Assembly (NCBI GenBank): GCA_037954325.1
Contig: JBBMNZ010000016.1
Coordinates: 1,442,001-1,506,000, forward strand
Length of the DNA stretch: 64,000 nucleotides
Direction of reading: 5' to 3'
Source of the DNA: Fistularia commersonii
Taxonomy: Eukaryota > Chordata > Actinopteri > Syngnathiformes > Fistulariidae
Below, piece by piece: positions 20,121 to 31,275 of the stretch (within the stretch, counting starts at the first letter, position 1; the number at the start of each line of letters is the position of its first letter). The translations under genes and the position numbers were made by a program. The notes under the pieces are model-generated. The model ran no database searches. It was not told the DNA's origin and worked only from the letters and a program-made list of their open reading frames with translations.

Positions 20121-21224
20121 GATGTTTAAAATACTCCCGACATCGGCGTTGAACTTTTAAGTGAAAAAAGAATCTCCGATAAATAAAACAATATAGCCGC
20201 TCACGTATTACTTGTCAGGCACATATTGAGACACCGATTTGATCTGGGGCCCATCCTCCAAATCGTATGGGAGGCCATTTTTGTAGTTCTTTAAATAAAC
20301 CACGTTTAGCCAGTCTGGTGGGTTGGTAAACTACTTTTAAAACATGGCGATGAATATGCTTGTAATATTTCAAATACACCTTACTAGATTGAAAAAACAC
20401 AGGTAAAGAGGTAATATGACAATTTTCATTCATCATGCCACTCTTTGAAAATGATTGAGCGATTGATGCTTGTAAACTGTCAGTATTATAAGCTCAAGGG
20501 TTCACCGTTAAAATAGAGGTACTTCTGCAGCCAAATGCAGACAGACCACGGCACATTCGTTTTGAATACATCGCCCTCTTTCAGAGCATGAGCGGTTGAC
20601 ATTAGACCAGGATTTTGCACGCACACAATTATGATACCGCTTGCTTCAAGTGAAGACTGGTCACATTCAGCGTGCTGTGACATAACAGCTCCCCGATCAC
20701 AATCCCCTTTGTGACATCACATTGTCCTGCATCCCACCTGGTGCTTCGTATGCGCCATGCGAGGACGACAGTAATAGTAGATGACGTTCCCAATTTCAGT
20801 TTAATTTTTCCATTGTGGACAAATGTTATGTTTTCATGTTGTTGTTTTTTTGTCAAAGCGTTGGCTTATGGCGGCATTAAGCAAATCTGGATTATGCTAT
20901 ATTTATGACATGTCTTGGGCCAGATGGTAGGGGGTGGGGAGGGGGATTGGGCCTTTTTAGAGCCTTTTCAAAGAGGTAGACCCCCTCCCTGCCCCCATAT
21001 TCCTCTCTCAATGCTTGCAAGTGCGACAAAATCGGCAGATAAACATATTCCCGCACGTTACTGCCGCATCCTCCTCTTCCTATTCCAACTCCCTACCCTG
21101 CATGCACTCCCGACACCCTGCTGATCATTTTGCTTGAAATTCCAACTTGCAGACGATTTCTTGTCCGGGTTGAATTAAAAAAAAAAAAAAGAAAAAAAAA
21201 AACCTCCAGGGAGTGTCTCATTAG
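20121..21224. other. upstream flank of usp1, no gene seen
   Basis: AT-rich unique-looking sequence with a G/C-rich patch near 20925-20990 and an A-run at 21176-21202. Open frames are short and match nothing known to me. Confidence 0.5.
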
Positions 21225-21423
21225 TGTCTTTTCATCATCCTGGATGAAAATGAAAACAAGCCATCGCAGATCCTCTTCTCCCTGTCATTCCCAGCTCGGC
21301 CAGAAGGAGGCGACATTGTCAAGCAAGATGTCTACTCGGCGGTCCAGAAGCTCCGTCCCTGCCTTCGCAGGAGCATCTCTTCATCTGACTCCCAGCCGAG
21401 GCGGTCCGTCTGCTATTCCAGCG
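21225..21423 (+). other. exon-like segment of unknown identity
   Basis: Acceptor-like ctcattag at its start, 66 codons open in one frame (including LDENENKPSQILFSLSFPARP and DIVKQDVYSAVQKLRP), ending at a strong donor agcg|gtaaga. Third codon positions lean to G/C. I do not recognise the protein. It lies about 1.2 kb from the usp1 CpG promoter on the opposite strand, so it could belong to a divergent transcript. A second frame is also open through the region, so this remains a hypothesis. Confidence 0.25.
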
Positions 21424-21568
21424 GTAAGACACTATTTACCTTCTCTGGAATTCCTTTCGGAATGGGCAAAAGCGACGCTGCCTCCTCGCTGCCTAACTGG
21501 GAGTTGTTTGTTTTCCACCAGACGCGCTGATCTGATTGAAATGATGATGGAGAGTGTGTTTTTAGTGC

Positions 21569-21573
<5 letters not shown>

Positions 21574-21624
<51 letters not shown>
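21574..21624 (+). repeat. (TG)n microsatellite
   Basis: Near-pure TG array ending in gcgcgcg, an alternating purine-pyrimidine run. The apparent VCVCVC and THTHTH open frames across it are artefacts. Confidence 0.95.
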
Positions 21625-21625
<1 letters not shown>

Positions 21626-24187
21626 TTACGATCGCAGTACCTCTATGCAGCGGGGAAAATAGGAAATGACAGGTGTGCATGTTGGGTTTTTTTCCCCCTC
21701 TGTGCACGTCGCCGATAGGGGTTTGTAAATGGGATGGTGTTCGTGCACGGCGGTCCGCCGCCTCTGCTGCAGAGCTCAGGCGGTCAGCTGCAAAGATGCA
21801 TCGACGGACGGATGTGGGTTCCAGCGTCCAAGATTCACTTGGGCTGCCTGACTCGGTGGTGGAGTCATGTTGAAGCGATGATGCTGATACTGTGCGTGTG
21901 TGCATGTTTGCGCGTGTGTGCGTTTGTGTGTGTGTGTGTCTGTGTGTGTGTGTGTGTGAGGTGCAGGACTTCCTGTGGTGAGCTAAGCTTTTCTCCCCGG
22001 GTCCTGGTTGGTCGTGTAGCCTCCCCAGCATATCACCATCATCACACTGATGTTTATCCTTCCATCTGTTTTTTTTTTTCCACACACCAACTCCCGAACG
22101 AGCGGAGCCGAAGCCCACATCTAATCCCGTGGGTTTCTAACGATGTGGAACCTCGCACACATTGTTTAATAATTCATGACCCGGCAAAACGGGATTTCAG
22201 TGCAGACGCGGTGACCTGCAGGTCATTTATTCAGATTAAACGAGGAGGGTGAGTGAGCGTGTGTTCTGCTTCCACAGCCTAGTCAGAGTGTTTTATGGAT
22301 ATTACGTGTTTGTATTTTCGGTGACCGGGCTTCGCCGCAACGTTCTTGACGATGCTGGATCCGGCACATTTCCTGTACGTGGCAATTTGTGGCGGAGATG
22401 GACGGGGGACTCGTCTCAGGTTCGGTCCGTGGGAGGGACTCGGATCAGTTAAGTGACGACTTTTCGGAGGGAATTGTTTCCGGGTGGTAGGGCTGCCCGG
22501 GATGTCCTCGTATATTTGTTCAATATTTTCCAACCCCTGGAAAATCACCTCTTGGTCAGAGATATTCGTGTATCGGTGGGGAACTAGCATCATCCCGGTT
22601 GGAGCATCCTCCCGGTGGATGTCATGAGAAGCGGACCTCCAAGCCGCCGGCGCGGCGGTAATGCGGGCCACTGTGGACGCACCGAGCTGGGGAATTGGTC
22701 TTTATCAAGGCAGGCTTTGTCCCGGGAGGTATGCGGCTCTCACGGCTGGAGGTGGGTGGTGTGGCGGCTCAAAGCTCCATGACACGAAACGACCCTCTCC
22801 CCCCCATCCGCCCTCCGCCCCCGCGCCATTTCCCAGGAGGGCAACGAAGGGAAAATTAAGGCATGTTGAGCGACAGGCAAGGGTGCACTCCAAGAATGAT
22901 AAGCATGTCCTGAAGTCTGATACACTTCATCTCCCCTCTACGAACGCTCCACTCTGCAGGAGGCTCTCGCTCGAAATGAAAAGCAGAAGTTAACACTCAG
23001 TTCATCAGGAAATAATAAGTTGTTTTATTGTATTTTTCATTGTTTCCCCGTGGTCCTGATGAACAGCCTCTTTGGCCGGAGATCCTCCTTCCCGGTTCCG
23101 GTTCTGCTGTGGACACGGGAGGTGAATCTTCCCTCCTAGGATTCTCCTTTAAGAATGTCCCAGGGGCACGCGGAGAGGGAGCAGGTCCTTTTTCACCTTT
23201 TCGTTTATTTATCGGTTGCCCTCGGCGACGACGATCCGATATGTGTCCGCACGTATGAGAAGGCGACATGCGGACACCATCCAGTGGCCCAGAACCACCA
23301 GAATGCAGTGACTTGCATTTATTGCAAGACTCAATTCAAAACCTGTACTTAATGGAATATATGTATGTTTTGGTGAGGGTGCAGGAACTTCCCGCTGTTG
23401 GATTCCCACGGGAAGCCTGGGGTTCCTCGGGGTTCTCCGGGTCCCTCAAACACATGCAGGGGCTTCTCTTGGGAGAACCTATGTAGGAGAAAAGTGTGAA
23501 TGAGAGGGTGAATGCTTGCAGCCGGCACGGATCACGGATGAATGAATGTGTGTAGAAAAGCCGTCCAGCATCTAAGCAGACATCACAAGATATATTAGTA
23601 CCTGACAAGCTCTCTGTGATATTCCACGATCTGGCCGTCATCTCTGGGCACAGCCGGGCCCTCATCTTCATCACCCCCCGACCCCTTCAGATTAACCGCC
23701 GCCTTCGGCGCCAAATTCCCCGCGGGCCCCGGACGGCGTGTTCTCACAACGGGCGGACGATTCGCCGCATCTGAGGTGGGCGTTTCCAGTCAGCTGCCCC
23801 GATGTGAGGAAGCAGTAAACTCTCCCATCCCACTCAGTCTGCGCTCGGCTCTCCCGGCTCCGTCTGCCTTCCGGCACCGGCGCTCGCTTCTCACGAGCCG
23901 CCGCCAGCGAGGGCGCGTTCAGCCCGGCCCACGCGTGCACACTTCTCTAAAAGATTTTTCCTCTAAAAGGATACCGCACACCTTGAGAGGTAAGGGAAGG
24001 CCACACTTCTTCTACTCCTTTCCTGCCGCACCCGACACACTCCTCTCATTTCCAGCATTTCACATCCACTGTTTGCTTCCCCGCTTTCCACGTTTGTGTC
24101 TGGGCTGCCTTTTAACAACCCCCGGTTTGCCGTGGGCTTTGGGATCTCCAGCATCTGTGAAATAATCATATGCCGCAGGAAAGGCAT

Positions 24188-24188
<1 letters not shown>
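21625..24188. other. unique-looking non-coding stretch
   Basis: Contains an interrupted TG array at about 21893-21958 and a SINE-like fragment at about 23405-23520 (ggttcctcggggttctccgg). The C-rich segment at 22780-22830 and the GC-rich segment at 23690-23940 show open frames on both strands but no known protein. Confidence 0.5.
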
Positions 24189-24221
<33 letters not shown>

Positions 24222-24777
24222 TACAAAGGAAACCCCTCTTTCCCTCCGCTCTTCTCTCCATCCTGAGAGTCATCAGCTGCTTTCGCCCCTCTCTACTCCA
24301 GTTGTTGGTTATTTGTGTCATGTTTTTTAGAGAATACCCTGCCAGCCTGTCCTGATGTTGTTTTAGCCACACACACAAACACACACAAATGAGGTTACAT
24401 GACACACATCCTGGAGTAAGTAAACCGAGCAGGCACCATGAGCTGCACCGGAGATGGATGTTCATTGACTGGAGCCGTCATACGTGGAACTTTCCTTTCG
24501 GTTCCACGCAGGTTCGACTGCAACCTGCATGCATTAAATGTCCACACTTCTCGGACTCGCTCCTCCTCCTTCTCCTCCTCTTCTTCCTCCTCCGCTTTTG
24601 ATTTTTGCTCGTTTTGTGTGTGCATGTCTTCACATTGGGTCTGGGGCGCTGCTGCGCTCGCCTGTCACACATCATCGGCCACGGTCGGCTGAAAGAAGTG
24701 GGCTGTATGGCATTAAAAAGGCAAAGTATTCCCGTTTGCACACAGGCGTGTGTGTGCGTGCGTGTGCGTGCGTGTGC

Positions 24778-24837
<60 letters not shown>

Positions 24838-24999
24838 CGTTCGCTCACATTATCTTTCCATATGCAGATTAACGGGTGCATTGTTATCACACACACATAT
24901 AAAATACTGTGGGATAGAATTGACTCACATTAGCTTACAGTTCCCAGCTGTGTCTGTTTGTTTATGTTTTTAATGTGCATGTGTAAATGTGTATATGTG

Positions 25000-25049
<50 letters not shown>

Positions 25050-26369
25050 GTTGACTCAGTGCAACTCAGCAGCTGGTGGCTGCGAGCGTCCTGTGGAAGC
25101 GCAGTCTGCGGTGTGTGATGACGCTGACAAACCTGACAAATGTCAGCTTTTCAGGAAAATCAAAACGAGCAGCGCCGCCATTTTGGCCCGACACCCACGA
25201 CGTGTGTGAACTCTTATCTCACACACGTGTCATAATATTTTGAGAGCACGCGGACGAATACGGACTCCCTTCGAATCCTGGCCCGACAGGAACCGTTTCT
25301 TTTCTCCCTCCTGAAGATGGATGTTTTTCTTTTGCTGTGAAGAATGGTGCATGTATGTAAAGTTCTTGACATTTGCTTTCTCACGGAGCTTCAGAGGAGG
25401 GTGGGGGTTTGGATGGTTGGATGCTGATCTTCTCAAGTGTCAAGCAAAATGTTGGAACCTGAAATAGTGCTTGGAGGGGCGGATGTATAAATATATATCA
25501 TAGAGCAGCTACGTTGCACGGTTAGCTCATTGCACACTGGACTTGTGGGAAGCGCCTGAGGCGCTGCAGTACACATGCCAGGCCAGTAAATGGCGCTGTG
25601 ATTTTGTGAGGAACTTTAAAACCCCGGACGCTGCCGGTGCCACCGTTGTTCACGAAGCGTCGCGTTTACTCCGTCTCCATGGAAACGGCGCCTTTTTCCG
25701 TGAACTTTAACCCACGGCTTTGCAAATTGTGATAATAGTTACTTTGTGATAATTGTTTCGGCCCCACGGATGTTCCCGAATTGATCTCGTGCGAAACATA
25801 AGATGATTTGAAATGTCTCTCAGAGATCAGCTGAGACCTCTTTGCACACAAAGTCACCCCAATGTAGGATCCTAAAGATGGTACATGACTTCACAAGGGT
25901 CCTGCCTTTCCAGCACAGAGTGCGTGCGATCCATCACGACTGGCCGATCGCCCGGCGGATCCATGCGGTTCGTGTTCTTCAGACCTTCATATCCAGCCGG
26001 AAAGGCCCCCCGGTACCTTTGCTGGCCCTCAGAGCCATGATGGCAGACAGATTATGTGGCTATGTGATCCTCATTCCTGCACGTCGCAGCCATCTAGACC
26101 GTAAAACAAAGCTGGACCAGCACATGTGTGTATCTGTGTGTGTGTGTACTAAAATGTCCCGAGGATGAGCGATGTAGAGTTCTGCTAATTTGGAGTGTTT
26201 TTTTTATTTTGTTTTGCTTGTTGTTTCATCCCAACTTTTTTTTTTTCTTTATTCATTTTTTTCTCCAAAGATTTCTCTCGTCAAATAAGCGGCAGAGCCA
26301 AAGCCAAGGAGCTTCAGGGGTTCTGAGCTCTGCTGTCTGAAGACGAGGGACTCCCCGATCTCGCACGCG

Positions 26370-26426
<57 letters not shown>

Positions 26427-28579
26427 CAGTCAAAGAAGCCAAAAGCACACACTTGTGAGCTGAGTGAAAGCCTTGGGGTGGAATTACTAATCCGGTTTTC
26501 GGTCGCCATGCTGTTCCTCTCGTGTGCTCTCATGGCTCCCCACGCCGGCATCCTGAAGCTGGAGGTACCTTCCCTCCTTTCAGCTTCAGTGGGGAGGTGA
26601 GTGTCTGTCTGCTGCTGAGTAAAAAAAGTCATGCACGGGGGGTTCGGGCTGACGGTTAGAATCCAACATTCATGCACCAAACTGGGTTTTCGAGATTGGC
26701 CGCGGAGGTTCCCAGCCATCCAGGTCACGGTGAATTGCCACTGGACTTGAATTTCTTGCCTTGAAGATGTTTCAGCCCTCATCCCAGAGGTTTCTCCAGT
26801 TTTATCTGTAATTTCCGAATAGAACTGCCATGTTTTCGGGCGGGTCTAGATTATGGTGGCTTACCTGGGTGCTCTGCACAACCTAGTACTCATTGTTCGT
26901 TGGAACAAAAGAGCAGGATTACCTGGATTGGAATGCAAAAAGGCAAAGCCAAAAATAGGAGTGAAACCTGTTGGATCACACAAAGTGAGCAGTAGAAAAG
27001 AGTTTTCGAGATTAGCTGCGCATCACAACCTTCTCCGATGTTTCCACGAGACACATCATGCCTCTGTGATGCGTGAAGGAATGAGTGAGTGGTTGTAGGT
27101 CTCCGTGATGGAGCGGTCCAGGCCGAGCCCCGCCTCACGCCTCGAAAAACCGGCATCGATAACGAATAAATGAATGAAATCGCAAGTATTACAGAAGCTT
27201 GCAGCTCGTCTGCCATCCCTTTCGCACACGGTCCAGATCAACGCTTTGCTCTGACGTCAACTGAAAGTCCACATTTCATCCCACTTCTTTGGATGGTTGG
27301 AATGCCCGCTAGCTTTCTGTGCCCTTTGAGTTTCCATGGCGGGTGCGTGTGTGTGGGTGAGGCCGGCTGGAGGAGGTTCACGGAGGTCGTCGCCGTGGAG
27401 ATATGAGGAACAATGGAAACTCTGAGGATCTCCCTTTTGTTCTTTGTGGACGAAGGCCGGCAGCACAGCTGTGTTGCTTTTTACCTTCAACTAGATTCAT
27501 CACCCATCAAACGCTTTAGTTCCTCAAATACAAGCGTGTGATACGACGTATCATGCAAAAATGACACGGAACAATGATGTTCCGGGCCTTTGTGGTGCCT
27601 GAAAATTAATCGTAGGACGGCTTCTGACATTCAAAACGGAGTTCCCGCACAGATATAAAGAAACCCGACCGGACGTTTTCTCAAGAAGCGACACTGAGGA
27701 AGCTAGCAAGGTCCATCCTTACATTGTTCCCCCATGTTGTATCCCCACTGCTTCTTCATGGGTTCCTGGCATTGACAGGCAGGAAAAAACAGAGTCTGTT
27801 GTGCGAGGAGCTGAGGGGAACATGGGACTTCCTGCGTGGAACCCCCTCACCCTCAAATACCGCTTCCTCATAGGCTGGATTTGGGAGTGAGGAACTTCCC
27901 GTTGGAGTGTTGGAAGTGGCCGCCCTCTGCGAGGGGCCAAAGATCCAGCCAGCGCGTGCTCTGCGCGCTCCGTATCTAGACCAGCTTTTGTTTTTTTATC
28001 CGTCACCGAGTTCTCTGCTGACACTTTTCACGGAGAGAGGGTCTGGACCACAGAACCTTCTGAGATGATCTACAGAAAGCCAGCTTTCGCCAAGTGAGCG
28101 ACCGCTTATAGACACGGTGAAGAAACGCCGGTGCAGGAACCTTGGACGGATACCAGTGGCCTTCTACCTGGACCGCCGATAGAGACGGACATGGGTTCGA
28201 GGGTCGGGAAGGTCAAGGAACTCATGTCTCGACGCATGATCTTCTCCTCAGGGGCCTCCAAGGCACCTTAGTCTCCTTCTGTGGTCCACAAAGGGTGAGC
28301 ACTTAAACCTGAGTGTTCCCTCGTCCGTGCATGAAGGTACATCAGCATACGGGCAAAGCATACACAAATTTCCCGTTTTCTAACTCCTCCTTGTCCTTCT
28401 CCTCTTCATCACATCCTCCTCCTTTTCTTCACATCATCTTCTGCAACGCTCGGGGTTTCATTTTCCAGCCAATTATTCTCGTGTTCTGTTTGTTGTGTTA
28501 GCAAGCACCTGCGCACCTGTGAGGACTTCAGCTTCTGCTTGTGTGAATCCCAACCTCTGTCACAGGAAAACACCTCGAG

Positions 28580-28611
<32 letters not shown>

Positions 28612-28712
28612 GTAGCGCACAAACCTGTGTTGCTGTGAAGATAGTTATTGGTTTAGTGGCGCTTCCCAGGAGTAAAAGCCCACACGTTGGAGATGAAGTG
28701 GAAGTGTATACA

Positions 28713-28774
<62 letters not shown>

Positions 28775-28953
28775 GTGCGCGCATGTGCATGCATGTTCTG
28801 CACCCATTTGATCTCCTCTGTAGCTTTGAAACCATCCTTCTGTGGGGGGAAGGTTTAGCTAATGTGTTGCATGAAGCTCAGGAATTCAGATCATTAGATG
28901 AATCCTTTGCAGGCGGTGGACTTGCAGCACATGCTGATGAGATATGAGCGCTT

Positions 28954-29018
<65 letters not shown>
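24189..29018. repeat. microsatellite-dense block
   Basis: Long CA/TG arrays at 24189-24219, 24747-24838 (with tgcg interruptions), 25003-25047, 26372-26425, 28581-28610, 28717-28783 and 28955-29018. Between them is mostly unique sequence. A Penelope-like fragment lies at 26695-26985. No gene was found; open frames through the arrays are dinucleotide artefacts. Confidence 0.85.
26695..26985 (-). mobile_element. Penelope-like element, 3' fragment
   Basis: Shares ctggacttgaatttcttgcc, the aaaagagcaggattacctgg region and the 'aacctgttggatcaca' block with the 7250-7700 and 55690-55880 copies. Same orientation as the 7250 copy. No coding remnant. Confidence 0.55.
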
Positions 29019-29019
<1 letters not shown>

Positions 29020-29818
29020 CGGTCACATGCTTTTTCCCAGTCAACCTTTTCTCGTCTGAGAAGCACCGAGGCTTTGGCCTCGGTGGAGTTAGCGGATTTA
29101 ATGAGCCTCGAACTTTGTTTGCTCCTCCACCTGTGAGTGTTTGTTCTTTCCAGTTTTTGGATTTTGGACTCTCCTCGGTGGACACTCAGCAGACACTTCC
29201 ATATGTCAGCATTTTTACACTCTTTTCTTATATAATACACCGCCAGGGACCGTGGACTTTGGCCTAGATGTGTGTGATGGTATTGATTTGAAGCACCAAG
29301 GTAATAGGATACAGTTCCTGCTGCAGGGGAACGGCGCCGGCTCTGCATCCCTTGGCTGATTATTACAATATTAATTCGACATTTCCGAAAAAGAAGAAAA
29401 TGCAGAACCCTCCATCTCCAAAAGACCTGAGTGAATGTCAGGGACGGCTTTCTGTCTCCCCACCGAAGCTCAGCACTTCACATGACATTTTAGAAGAGCG
29501 GGAGGAGGTTGCATTCTTTTGCTTTGCGTGGATCTCGAGAAGCGTTATTGCTTCAGGTCTCGGAAAAAGCCGCCCGTCCGAGGCGCCCGCCGTCCGCAGA
29601 CACGCAACTAGATCATTATTTTCATTCGGCTATCGGAATCTGCATTTCTCCTGTATTCGCTCTTCCTCTTTGTCTTGTGTGGCCCCTTTAGGGGTTTTGC
29701 TCTGGCAAACGGTGTCACCTTGGCCTAGCGTGAAACCTATTTTCATGCAGTATGAAACCCAGACTGAGATCTGTGGAACTTTAAGAAGCACAGAAAGGGG
29801 AAACATGCAAATGATTCA
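29019..29818. other. non-coding stretch, no feature identified
   Basis: No repeat family or protein recognised. An octamer-like ATGCAAAT at 29805-29812 is about what chance predicts in a window this size. Confidence 0.4.
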
Positions 29819-30226
29819 CTCTTCTCCTCCTCCTCCTCTCTCACACCAACTAACTTCATATCCTCTCTCTCAAAGTCCACACATCTTCTCTATGGTCTTC
29901 CTCTAGACCTCCTCCCTGGCAGCTCCACCATCAGCAACCTTCTACCCGGATCTTCACCATAGTTTGGACATGAACACTTCTCTTTTCATCTCGGCCATCA
30001 CTTTGTCTCAGTCATACATGTCCTGCACCCCGTGACAAATTCTTCTTTCCCTGTGGGCTTTTCCCGTCAGGGGTTACCACCATGAATCCACCGTCTCCAT
30101 CTAACCCTATTCTCTGGATCCTCCTCTCTCACACCGACTACCCTCATGTACTCTCTCACTACGTCCATCAATCTTCTCTTTGGTCTTCCTCTGGACCTCC
30201 AGTTCCAGCATCTGTCCACCAACATT
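29819..30226 (-). mobile_element. non-LTR retrotransposon (RTE-like) 3' end, composite
   Basis: The reverse strand reads toward a GGAGGAG-type tail near 29820. Minus-strand reading gives RGRPKRRLMDVVREYM and RVRWRRWIHGG (30067-30258), the C-terminal signature of a common fish LINE reverse transcriptase protein. The segment holds two tail-proximal units in tandem (about 29840-30050 and 30050-30226), each with the 'ctctggtcttcctct' block. The copy at 45800 has the same double structure. Confidence 0.7.
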
Positions 30227-30639
30227 AGATTACATTCAACTTTATTGTCATTACACATGTAAGGATACAGAGTAACAAAATGCAGTTAGCATCGAGTCAG
30301 AAGTGCAAAAAGCAGAGGTGCATATGCACAGAATGTGCGGTATTTACAGATAAATGCAGTATTTACAGAAGAAATGCAGTTTTTTCAGCTAATGCTAGTA
30401 TGGTGGATAATTATTATGTACTAAGTATGTACAAATAGGGAGTGATTAATATGATTAATAGATGGCAATGTACAGATGGAACTATAAATATACAGATTTC
30501 TTATACAGTAACTCTATTGAATGGATAATATAGAGATGTATATGAACGATTTTACAGAATATACAAGTATAAATAGTGTAATCAGATGAGCAGCTGCCAG
30601 ATGCTATTGAAGAGAATATGGTATATTGTTATATATGTT
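30227..30639. mobile_element. LINE/SINE 3'-tail-type insertion splitting an older LINE
   Basis: Begins attagattacattcaacttt and continues with tattgtcatta and the gtgcaaaaagcag region, a pattern seen in fish L2-type 3' ends, then AT-rich repeats of tttacag. It sits exactly between the two parts of the minus-strand LINE (29819-30226 and 30640-31275), so it inserted later. Confidence 0.55.
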
Positions 30640-31275
30640 ATACCCTCTGTACATGACCCAACCATCCCAGTCTCACTTTATCTCCAGAATATCTAACATC
30701 TGATGGACTCATTCCTGATCCTATCCATCCTGGTCACTCTCAAAGAGAAGCTGAACATCTTCATCTCTGCGATCTCTAGCTCTGCCTCCTGTCTTTTGGT
30801 CATTGTTGTTGCTTGTAGAGCATCTCACCACGGTCTCTTCCCCCTTTCCTTTCATTCTGGCTCATAGTCTTCTATCTCTTCATACCCCTGGCACTTTTTT
30901 CCACCCATTCCAGCCTGCCTGAACCTGATTCTTCACGTTGTTTCCACACTCTCTACTTTACTGGACTGTTGACCTCAAGTACTTGAAATCCTCAAATGTC
31001 CTGATCTCCACTCCAAGTAGCCTCACCATTCCAACCGGGTTCCTCTCATTCACACACATCTATTCCGTCTTGCTGCGACTAACCTTCATTCCTCTCCTTT
31101 CCAGAGCATACCTCCACCTCTCGAGATGTTCCTCCACCTATTCCTTGCTCTCACGACAGATCACAATGTCATCTGCAAACATCACGGTCCATGGAGATTC
31201 CTGTCGAACCTCATGTGTCAGCCTGTCCATCACCACTGCAAACAAGAAGAGGCTCAGAGCTGATCCCTGATGGAG
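30640..31275 (-). mobile_element. RTE-like LINE, reverse transcriptase fragment
   Basis: The minus strand carries the reverse transcriptase catalytic motif as VMFADDIVIC (codons near 31160-31190), preceded by ...LFLFAVVMDRLTHEVRQE (31195-31255), and then about 500 bp of the connection and C-terminal region with stops. It is the same family as the 37695-38310 copy, which is in the plus orientation. Inactive. Confidence 0.75.

Noticed and set aside
24605..24973. Cys/Val-rich 'membrane-like' and His/Thr-rich proteins
   Set aside because: Translations of TG/CA dinucleotide arrays; the same applies to similar frames near 11, 21, 26, 28, 29, 34 and 58 kb.
26461..26580. Exon-like frame with SVAMLFLSCALMAP and donor-like gtacct
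   Set aside because: No acceptor of quality, frame begins in a TG array, and no recognisable protein; too weak to call.
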